Assembly (NCBI GenBank): GCA_016617855.1
Contig: JAECUM010001821.1
Span: 62,001-126,000, forward strand
Length of the DNA: 64,000 bases
From: Megalonaias nervosa
Taxonomy: Eukaryota > Mollusca > Bivalvia > Unionida > Unionidae
Reading direction: 5' to 3'
Below the pieces are notes generated by a model that saw only the letters and a program-made list of their open reading frames with translations, searched no databases and was not told the DNA's origin. Positions 55,346 through 64,000 of the stretch are shown here, piece after piece (within the stretch, counting starts at the first letter, position 1; each line of letters opens with the position of its first letter). The position numbers were made by a program, and so were the translations under genes.

Positions 55346-55465
55346 GACAAATTAAAAGAAGGAGCAACTTTTCCATGAATTTCTCAATACTAACTTGTTG
55401 GTTCTTCTTTTCATTTCAGAGGAAAACCTACATATATTAAAAAATGCCAAATTCTGACCAGAACC
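55346..55465. repeat. Dispersed repeat E, copy 2
   Basis: Second copy, about 590 bp from the first; see 54757-54875. Copy divergence is moderate. Confidence 0.6.
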
Positions 55466-56080
55466 AAGATTGCAATAAAAATGAGAAAAAATATTTGTTG
55501 TGCTATGTAGTGGATGTCATGCTCATTGCTTCTGTCAAATACACATCATGCAATGGACATATATTGCAACAAAATGGGTCAAAAGCAAGATTAAATTAAA
55601 TCAAGATCACAGAAATCTCTAGATATTACAAAAGATTTTAAAGATCATCAGCAAAATTGTATGTAATTTTATATCTAAATAATTCTGCTATTCATCTGTT
55701 TGCACTAGTCATCATTAATGGTAACACAGTCTGTAGTTGTTGATACTGGCATGATAAAACAAAGCGAGCCAAGAAACACCATCATCATTTTGACCTTTTG
55801 ACCCTATCCATGCTAAATGCAGCCCAAAATGTGGTTGGTCAAATCAAGTTGAGAAAAAGCCTTTTTAAACGGGCTTACTGGTTTTATTAAAATCATGTTA
55901 ATGCATACAAAAAGACTGTGCATTATTCCAGCTGGGTTGATGCTGGCAATTTTGTAATTTGTGTCATACTTGCACAATTTACATGTGCTAATTTATTGTT
56001 CTTTCCATTTAAAGAAACTCAGTATTGTAGGCTGTCCTTACTAAATAATTTATTCATTCAACTGATCGGTCAGTTCATTT
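55466..56080. other. Intron-like; no gene seen
   Basis: CpG-poor; one TTTTGACCTTTTGACCC segment at about 55787 resembles part of satellite B. Nothing else recognised. Confidence 0.35.
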
Positions 56081-56084
56081 TTAA

Positions 56085-56262
56085 TGGCACTTTAAACACA
56101 ATATTTATTATATCATGCTGATGAAATTGCAGCTATTTGCCTATTTGCCATTCGCAAGGGCGCACTAAGGCAGCAGACTCTAGCCAGCCTGTGTGGATAA
56201 GGAACTTGTGACCCTTGGAATACGAGTCTGATGCTCTACCAACCAAGCTACCACAGTGATTT
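56085..56262 (-). mobile_element. tRNA-derived SINE, family C, minus strand
   Basis: Read on the minus strand, it begins GGTAGCTTGGTTGGTAGAGC, a strong tRNA 5' half with A box, then ATCAGACTCGTATTCCAAGG and a degraded B box, then a tail containing CTGCTGCCTTAGTGCG. The copy at 2036-2211 shares head and tail. Confidence 0.7.
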
Positions 56263-57370
56263 ATTTAGCAACTGTTTATGTACGATGATGATATACATGG
56301 CTTGCTGAGTTATCACTTTCTTTACAAAACTCGAGGAAAGCAATCTTTCCTCATACTCTGAGAAATATTTCAAACTCAACAAACTTGTGTATGATGCCAT
56401 ATTTGAGACATTTATAAGAATCCCAAGTACCTACTCAAATCTAATGCGAACTTTACTTTGCTCAGGAAACTGGATGCAAGGTTTTAACTCAAGTGAATAT
56501 AATTAATGGGGTTTGTGATAGTAAAACCAACAGTTCAACTATTTCTCTATCAAAAAACAAATCAGCAGTATGAAAGACCTAGAGATACAACAAAAGTTAC
56601 TCAATCTTCATCCCTCATGCAGAATGGTTAAGACTTGAAAATAGCTTTCCCATAAAATTTCCTGGTATATTCACCTCATCTTCAAAATGTACATTTCATG
56701 TAGTATCACAGCAGGCTGGATTAGACTGGTCCCTGAGTCCCAGCTTATTTAGGCACCTTTAGGATTTCTGAAATAGAGATCAAGTACAAGTCTACATATT
56801 TTGCGGAAAAAAATCAACCTATTAAAAGTCTGCTTTTTTTGTAGCTCTTTAAAATTAAAAATAATTGATCTTTTTATCAGCTTTATGTATGAACTGTGCC
56901 ACAATTCATTGGATGTATTTTTTGAGTGTCTTGTAATAAAACAGACTATGATATCCATCTTGTATGTTCTTTATATAAAAGTTTCAACAAATACATTAGC
57001 TCATTGTAAAAAATTTAAAAAAGAAACTCACAAAGAATGATAATTTAACTGCCACTGCTCATGGTATTCTTCAGATGCAGTCACTAAGTGGGTGTTATAA
57101 AAATTTATTCAAACTTGTTTGTGCTATCATGTAGCAAGTCATTGCTGATAAAAAAGCAAGTCATTACTGTGGACGTTGAAATCAATGTCTGTCTGTCTGG
57201 CTGACTGACAACTGTATACATCACAAGATACATTTTCATAGGCTCAGTGACGCATAAAAATGCAACCAATGAAATCTGACTTAACCCAAAATCAAGTAGG
57301 TCTGGTTTTCTAACTTGTTCACAACAGCACGGTCATGTTAGCAGGCAGATATCACTTTCATTCAGAACCA
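56263..57370. other. Intron-like; no gene seen
   Basis: CpG-poor sequence; the overlapping open frames at 56749-57040 on both strands are AT-driven. Confidence 0.35.
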
Positions 57371-57399
57371 ATTACATATTACAAGATGTGTTTTAGTGA

Positions 57400-57960
57400 C
57401 CCCCCCCATCCCACCATATCAATGGCATCATTAATTTAAGAGAATTAGACATATCAAAAGTTCCTTTTGTGGACAGCCATCATGGCTGTCATGTTGGAGG
57501 TCAGATCAGCACCATATTTAATCAGGACCACCTATTGCTACATAGGTTTAGTGATAACACGGAGTCAATAAAACCTGCTGTTCACAAGAAGTAGCAATAA
57601 AAAGATTTTTAAAACAGCTGCCAAGGCAGCCATTTTGATTGCTATATTGGTAACATTTTAATATGGGACAAACTACATGCTGCAACAAGGATTTTAAGGA
57701 CAATGCCATGTCGGTATCAGTACCTTCATCCTTTCTGGAAGTTAAGTCATAACAAGAACTTAAAGTCTGCCACTATGATAACCATTTTGTGGGGTTAGAG
57801 TGGAACCCTTTTCATTCTGGGCCATCTAGATTATCACAGGAATTGTTTCAATAAAAGCTCTATGTTGATTCCACCAGTTTTGTTTCAAATGGATCTTGCC
57901 AATGTAATTAGACACACCACTGGAGCCAACCAAGGCTGATCACAATGAAGAATTTTAGGT
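57400..57960 (-). repeat. Long-period satellite C, inverted array
   Basis: In reverse-complement the units contain GATCTGACCTCCAACATGAC, AGCCATGATGGC, TGGTCCTGATTAAATATGG and TTTTATTGACTCC-like blocks, which match the array at 25570-27165. Confidence 0.65.
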
Positions 57961-58387
57961 CACAAGTTTAGCATGAGCAACCCTGGTTTCTATACAGTCT
58001 GGCAAAATGTTGCTCACAACAATATGATCAGATCAGAACCATTTTCATTTAGATTATGTTTAGAAAACACCATGTCAATGTGATCATCCATTTAGGAGAA
58101 GTAACGATATATAGTATGTCGAAACCCAGTAAGCTGATTTACAAAGAGTTTATAAAGTCTTCCAAAAGTTTTGAGACAGTACTTTTTCTCATGGATATTA
58201 CATTTTTCTTTTTTCTCACCAATACTGAATTTTTTCTATATGCTACTTCTTTATCACTGTATAAATAGGTACCAAAATTATAAGAACTCAACCAGCTACT
58301 GTATCATTACAGCAACAGGTATGTTACACCACCTGGTAAGTACCAAAGTCAGACATGACTTCATCCATCCAAATTTTATCCAATGTA

Positions 58388-58393
58388 TTTATT
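58388..58393 (-). terminator. AATAAA polyadenylation signal
   Basis: Minus-strand AATAAA about 375 bp past the stop of the 58768-58862 terminal exon. Confidence 0.3.
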
Positions 58394-58767
58394 CATCATA
58401 TCCAGAAAATACACAAATACCCAAAATTCTGAATACAAAAAGTGAACTATTTTATTCACATTTAATGCTTTGTATTCCATCAGATAAATTCAAGGATTCT
58501 GGGGAAAAATTCAAGTTTTTCAACAAATTCAAGCACATTACAATCTTTTCAAAATTCAAGGAGTTTCCAAGGCTGTACAAACCATGTCAACCAGAGCTTT
58601 GTATGAAACTCTATGCCAAGGCTCATGGCTTGCCAAGTAGTTAAGGAGGAGTGGCAATAAGAAACAACTGTCAATCAATGATCAACAGATTGATGACAGA
58701 TGCAGGCCCATTGCATAAGTCCCTCTTGTCTTCGATCAGTAGAAAAATAACTGGAGATAATAACAAA

Positions 58768-58862
58768 TTAACTAAGTGCATTTGGAATTTTTTCCAATTC
58801 TTTTAATTCATCATCCAATTCATGGAACAGAATGCCATTCTTTTCATACTTTCCCACTGCTG
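58768..58862 (-). CDS. 3' terminal exon of a minus-strand host gene
   Basis: On the minus strand an acceptor TTTTGTTATTAG (AG at 58863-58864) precedes an open stretch that starts with two bases of a codon. It encodes VGKYEKNGILFHELDDEL followed by KELEKIPNALS and stops at TAA 58768-58770. The peptide is charged and helical, unlike translated intron. Its phase matches the donor of the exon at 59470-59536. I do not recognise the protein. Confidence 0.55.
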
Positions 58863-59469
58863 CTAATAACAAAATAAGTTTATGAGATCAAAGTTATATA
58901 ATAAAAATGTCACTGTGAACAGGAAAAATGTATGAAAACTAATTTTCATACAGTATTTTACCATCAACATGTAAAAGCTGTATAATAATTACTACAAGGA
59001 CATTACTTGGTGTGAAATATCAAACTCTATTATTTAGGTAAGATTTTTCCTAAACTGTTGTATTTCAAACACAACTAATATTACATACCACAAAAAGAAA
59101 AAAGAAAAAAAATATCAAATTACACGTTATCTCAATTAGTTTTAAAGATTGCTTACCCGACATCTACTATTTCTCAATGTGAGCATACTGTGGACAAAAT
59201 CAAATTCAAATGCTTAAAGATTTTTCAAGAACAATCTTATTGGGTATACAATTGTGTGAGTTACTTTTTACTTTCTGAGCATTGATTATTCACTGAAGGA
59301 TTGCCAGGGCCACTGACATACAAGATGCATCAACAAGTTGTCATTAAATTTTGTGAATGATTTGTGTTTCTCAACAATTTCTGTTCCAGATTACTGAAAA
59401 TTGTAGAATTCTTCATAACCATGCTAACCCTTACTTTCATTTTAAAAATGTTCCAATTCTGAAACATAC

Positions 59470-59536
59470 CGCAATAACGAAAACACAAAATATCTGTAAC
59501 GTCAATAAGGATTAAGTGATCATTAGCTATGATGAT
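59470..59536 (-). CDS. Internal exon of the same minus-strand host gene
   Basis: 67 nt encoding IIIANDHLILIDVTDILCFR then YC and one extra base. The donor GCG/GTATGT is strong; the acceptor TTTTTTTGCCAAG is acceptable. One base left over at the donor joins the two bases opening the 58768-58862 exon, so the pair is phase-compatible. A hydrophobic beta-strand-like stretch followed by a conserved-looking FRYC is consistent with a folded domain. Confidence 0.45.
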
Positions 59537-59599
59537 CTTGGCAAAAAAAATCACTGCATTTATTTGTAAATGAAAAATCCACTAGCCAACAGGAGGATA

Positions 59600-60060
59600 T
59601 TTGGAATAGCTAACAATATTCACACCGGTATAGAGGAAAATACCAGTCCAACATAACTGCACATTTGGTCACAGTGACCTACATTTTGTATAGCCAAGTT
59701 ACCACACATCAAAGTGTAGGTAGAATAAAGCTCAAGATATTGAGGCTGTAATGAATAAACAGTTGAACCTACAAAAATTACTCTGTGCAAATTAGGTCAC
59801 ACAGACCTAGTTTGGTATGGTTACTTTAGTCCAGATTTATTTAATTATTATTTTCATGAGTGTAACTGAAATATATTCTGAGATAATGAGAGATTAATAA
59901 GAGTGTCATGAACAAACAGCTGAAAATACAAAAGTCACTCAAGTGTGAAAATTAAGTTACAATGATTTAGTTTTGGTATGGCTGAGCTACTCTTCTTGAG
60001 ATGCATTCACATAATAGTTTAGGAGATATTGAAGGGGTAATTAAATAATGAGTTGGTAAT
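59600..60060. repeat. Diverged long-period tandem repeat
   Basis: About three units of 150 bp share AACAGTTGAACCTACAAAAA, TTACTCTGTGCAAATTAGGT, GACCTA.TTTGGTATGG and TGAGATATTG-type blocks. Confidence 0.55.
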
Positions 60061-61730
60061 ATGAACAAATAAACATAGAAACAAATAAACAAATATATGA
60101 ATGAACTTGGAAAGGGCTTTATCCACTCCCAACTTCATTGGCAAGGAGATAAAAAGAAAATAGCTGAAGAAAAAAAAAAACATAAAAAAACCGCAAGTTC
60201 TGATTACATTTCAACAAACTATCAAGGCATGCTAATACATTATGCCTGTACAAAAAAGCTGACATGATGCTTTGAAATCAACTTAAGTCACTGTGATATG
60301 TAAAGTCACTGTATAAATATCAGTTAGTGCACCCAGTAATAGGACCTGAATAATCCTTAGAAACTGGATCAATGTGGAGTCAATTGTAAGGGTAAAGGAT
60401 ATAAAGAATAATGAATAATAACGTTTCACATGCACAAGTTGAATGTGGGTGAAGGCTTGAAAACCAAACTGACCTTTTATCTGTATGTGGCATCTGAGAC
60501 CGCTGACTAAGAGAGATAACGACTACTGACCAATTAAACTGCCAGCCAAGTCATAATTATTAATCGGGGCATCCAGACTAGACAGAATAAACTATACAAT
60601 GTATATGCAGTGATCTTAACTTTGTAAATCTTTGATGTTTTACATACATTTTTATAAAATGTTCACAATTTACTCTTCAGAATTGTTCCAAAATTACTAG
60701 AAGTTTAAAGAGAAAGAAAATGGTACTGAAAGAAAAGGGTTTAGAATCGACAGAGTATTTCCATTTTTCCAAGGGGTCAATTTCATTTTAAAAAAAAAAC
60801 AAAAAAACCCAAAATGACTCAAACGAGTTTCCAAAGACTGAAAGTTTTGGCCTGAATTTATCTGTTAATTGCAGTGTGTAGCATTACACTATGACTGGTC
60901 TATTAAAATAAAACGTCCTTTGGCATGTGAAAAATGCCTGATTAAAACGAATTTCACGACTGTTCAAAACCCTAAGTGGGACTCTAACTGGATGATTGCT
61001 TGAACCAAACCAAAAATTCCAACTCATTATCACACAATTTATTTTTCTTTTTAAAGTTTATTACAACTTTATAAACAATTTTTAAATTTATACTGAGAAT
61101 TCTTTTTAAATAAATCATGAAATTTAGATGAAAGGTAGACAAGTTGTTACAATATGAATTTGTTATATAGTGAAAACAACCGTGGTGTCTGAACCACATT
61201 ATGTCAGAAAAAGACAAACTTTGTCACCAGGTGTGACTATGCAGTAATTGAAAAATAAGCTGGTTTGCTAACTGCTAGTGATCCATTAGAAATTTAGATA
61301 TAAATATTTCACTAACAGCTACTGGTAGATAAAAGAACTTGAAAATTCGTCAATTAAATCCCCTTTCTAGTTGTTCTGCATATATTTATTTGAAATAGTG
61401 ACTAGCATTATCAAATCAAAATTTACAATTCGGCTCAAGTTCGATTTGATGGAGTTCAACAACTGCACTTTTCAAGCATGTTGAAAATCTTGTTTTCTAA
61501 ACATTCCACAGTAAAATGAAAGCAGGTAATTTGTTACAGTATTGTTATATTAAAAGATCAAGGGTCAAGCCTAATAAAGTTGTTATAATGAAGCAGGTGA
61601 GTATACTATTAGACCTAGATATATTTGCCACATTTATTTAGAAATGGGCTTATCATCTGATAAATAAGGCATCATAAAATGTATTTCTATATTTCTAAAT
61701 GTACATGCACAATAAAAGGGATGCGTGTTG
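60061..61730. other. Intron-like; no gene seen
   Basis: A-rich sequence with scattered CpGs, no supported exon. Poly-A tracts occur near 60170 and 60790. Confidence 0.35.
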
Positions 61731-61732
61731 TG

Positions 61733-61734
61733 TT

Positions 61735-61795
<61 letters not shown>
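61733..61795. repeat. (GT)n(AT)n microsatellite
   Basis: GT repeats then AT repeats; mirror partner of 62553-62619. Confidence 0.95.
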
Positions 61796-61797
<2 letters not shown>

Positions 61798-62549
61798 CAA
61801 TAAATTTTGGAGATGCGCATTTGGTGATAGCGCCCCGTTTAAGGAATTCTTAGATTTGTGTGATTTTACTTGTTTGATTACTGGAATTCGGTGTAATGGA
61901 AATATTCCTTAGCCCGAAATAATTAGCCAATTACTAGGAGCAAACGTCACGGAGAGAAAGTATTAGTGAGTTTCCAAGATGCCATGGTCAATTAATAGTG
62001 AATTCAGACCCAAACTGCATGACTGTCCCTGGAATAATGTAGTCCCTAATAAAATCTAGTAGTGTACCTTGGTGTTGTGACTGCAGTGGCAGTATTTACG
62101 GTAGGAAACTGGTAAATTACACAATGGGATAAACAAGAAGGGACTCTGCAGATACCGTTTATGTCACCATGGTGGCAAATGTGATGTAGTAGTATTGGCG
62201 TAATGTGCCTTGGAACCATGGATTGACTGGCCTAAGGTGGCGTAGTTAAAATAGTTCCCTGAGTTAGGGGATAGTTGTAGAGTTTCTACGGCGTGAACTG
62301 CTGACGGTACGGAAAGTGATGAAGGGAAACTATGCAAACGTGCGGTTGATAGATATTTGGCAAGTTGGGAAATCTGTGGTTTTACACTGATTAGAGTAAA
62401 ATTTATGTATATAATGGACATGTCTGGCTTTCTAACTTACAACTGAAGTTGTATAGAAGTCTTTGGAAATTTGGGGTAAACTTATGACTTCTAGCAGGAA
62501 TCGCGCCAGGGTTTGACACCGCTCTGTCAAGCAAAGACCCCTGACTTGT

Positions 62550-62552
<3 letters not shown>
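61796..62552. other. CpG-rich insert between mirrored microsatellites
   Basis: About 760 bp with noticeably more CpG than either flank and no coding frame or known repeat. It is bracketed by (GT)n(AT)n on the left and (AT)n(AC)n on the right, which are reverse-complements, so it may be a non-autonomous mobile element with microsatellite ends. Confidence 0.4.
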
Positions 62553-62618
<66 letters not shown>

Positions 62619-62619
62619 T
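62553..62619. repeat. (AT)n(AC)n microsatellite
   Basis: AT repeats then AC repeats, directly abutting the MITE that starts at 62620. Confidence 0.95.
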
Positions 62620-62837
62620 ACCATATATACTTGCTCATAAGTTGAGTTAAACTGCAAACAACAAAGATCCTGATCTGCCATAGCATAATCTGCCTCAGCT
62701 CACGGTCTATGCTGTTTGTTCTACTGATTACTTCAAACCAACCGCACAGACATAGATCTGCCTGCACATTATGTGCCTTTAGATCTGGGTCTGTGGAGTT
62801 TGCAGTTGGATTTGACTAATAAGCGAGTATATATGGT
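62620..62837. mobile_element. Palindromic MITE, best full-length copy
   Basis: CCATATATACTTGCTCATAA at the left and its near reverse-complement TAATAAGCGAGTATATATGG at the right bound about 217 bp. TA dinucleotides flank both ends, suggesting a TA target duplication. Internal inverted blocks (CAAAGATCCTGATCTGCC, AGATCTGGGTCTGTGG) are shared with the other copies. Confidence 0.8.
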
Positions 62838-62969
62838 ATATAATCATTCATGATATCCATGCAGTGTTCACATTTTGCTTTTGCTTTTGGATCAGATCCA
62901 TTACACTCTATATGTTTAGCATGTTTGGGGTTTATCTTGAAAATCATGCGTATCACCCAACTATTGCAC

Positions 62970-63043
62970 CTGAAACAATTCAGGATTTGCTTTACTTCAA
63001 CTCCCCTCTGGTCAACAGTAGATATTCTGTTCATATTTATTGA
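62970..63043 (-). CDS. Candidate internal exon, minus strand
   Basis: A strong acceptor (CACAATACCAATGCAG, AG at 63044-63045 on the minus strand) is followed by a 74-nt open stretch encoding MNRISTVDQRGVEVKQILNC and ending at a donor TTTCAG/GTGCAA. The same frame stays open and coding-like to about 62850 (SDPKAKAKCEHCMDIMN), so the exon may be longer. It probably belongs to the gene ending at 58768, but intermediate exons would be needed. Confidence 0.4.
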
Positions 63044-63049
63044 CTGCAT

Positions 63050-64000
63050 TGGTATTGTGAATAAGCATAGAAATATGAAGAAAATTAGTAAATATACATG
63101 TATAAGGCTGAAGCTGCATTGATAAGAACTGAAGGAAGTGAATACCATAACATGGGTTACTTTTACTGCTGTAAATTTATGGAATTTCTCTGCAAAACAG
63201 ATGATTTCAAATTGTACACATGTTCATATTCATGGAACATGGGACAAAGGAAACAAGTACAAAATTACATGTATACGTCCATGTATTTGCATGTTACACA
63301 AGGACTAGATGCATAAAAATTGCTAACAATAATTCCACAGAATACACTGTTTCATCTGTTCCACTCTGGCATAATCAAGCCCTTGCAAAGTCACTACAGC
63401 AAGAAAAGTAGGTCACTGTGAAAAACATTTGTCTCTGATGAGTCGTACCCTCCAATATGATACACCCATTAAGTTTTATGACTACACAATCAGCAGCATC
63501 AGAAAAAAATAAGCTAAATGAAAAATGTAATCGTTGGAGCATAAAAAAGGAGTAACTGTGACAAACTTTGTCTATAGTGAGTAGAACCTATGAATTTCCA
63601 TGAATGTACATATCAAAAGAAATCTAAGCTAAATGCAAAAACTTAAAAAGTTGACACCCACACAATGACACTGAAATAGTCAACAAATGATCCATAATTT
63701 TTTTGCATGCTTTGCTGGCAAGACAAAAATTAGAAGCAGATAAAAATACCCAGTATATGGTATTGTTATTAATACTCTCTAAACAAAATATGTACTTGTA
63801 TGTGAAACAGAACTCTGGAGACTTTGAAGAACTGCAATTTAAGAAAAAAAATTTCAGATGTCTTCAATAAATTCATGAAAAAATACATTTTCTAGAATAT
63901 TAAATATTATGAATATAAAGAATTTCAGTGAAAAAGACAAATACTGCATTAGCAATTTATTTTATACTTCCAATTTCTTTACTATGCCCGGAAATTAAAC
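63050..64000. other. Intron-like; no gene seen
   Basis: A-rich, CpG-poor sequence to the window edge; nothing recognised. Confidence 0.35.

Overview
The window is animal genomic DNA, most likely from a bivalve or other mollusc. The evidence is AT-rich, intron-like sequence with few exons, many diverged tandem arrays of roughly 130-160 bp units, tRNA-derived SINEs, MITEs and long AT/GT microsatellites. Phylum assignment is an inference. There are no prokaryotic-style operons outside one inserted element.

Layout. From 1 to about 21.2 kb the sequence is CpG-poor and T-rich on the + strand. I read it as the intronic body of a + strand gene; a good exon with a U1-type C2H2 zinc finger lies at 414-644 and a candidate last exon at 18046-18125. 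From about 21.2 to 32.8 kb the sequence is CpG-normal and intergenic in character: minisatellites, a long-period satellite at 25.6-27.2 kb, a second satellite at 27.4-29.7 kb interrupted by a probable solo LTR (about 28.0-29.4 kb), and a degraded LINE reverse transcriptase (about 31.6-32.3 kb, minus). From 32822 to 46696 lies a 13.9-kb Maverick/Polinton (adintovirus-like) element. From about 47.4 kb to the end the sequence is again CpG-poor but A-rich on the + strand, which I read as minus-strand gene bodies; candidate minus-strand exons are at 48.6, 55.0, 58.8, 59.5 and 63.0 kb.

The Maverick has terminal inverted repeats (about 540 bp left, 460 bp right). On the minus strand, from right to left, it carries: protein-primed-type family B DNA polymerase, a small membrane protein, FtsK/HerA-type packaging ATPase, two or three related basic proteins, a coiled-coil protein, a proline-rich protein, an RVE integrase with a C-terminal chromodomain, a two-TM membrane protein, a truncated penton-like protein, a basic core-like protein, the double-jelly-roll major capsid protein, a Cys/His protein, an adenain-like protease and a Gln-rich protein. 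One gene, a CCHC zinc-knuckle protein, runs on the + strand at the right end. Together these cover replication, integration, capsid assembly, maturation and packaging, but polymerase, ATPase, integrase, protease, penton and the terminal gene are broken by stops, frameshifts or deletion. This copy looks inactive unless the breaks are assembly errors.

The most unusual signal is at the two ends of the Maverick gene block. Each outward-reading terminal transcription unit is followed by a 6-bp-stem, 4-nt-loop hairpin matching the metazoan replication-dependent histone mRNA 3' stem-loop, with a purine-rich GAAAAGA box 13-14 nt downstream, as in histone pre-mRNA processing. The outermost TIR sequence also forms a long hairpin whose arms carry perfect CREB/ATF palindromes (TGACGTCA). 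Both suggest coupling of the element's expression to host cell-cycle and signalling machinery; I am not aware of a description of histone-type 3' ends in Mavericks.
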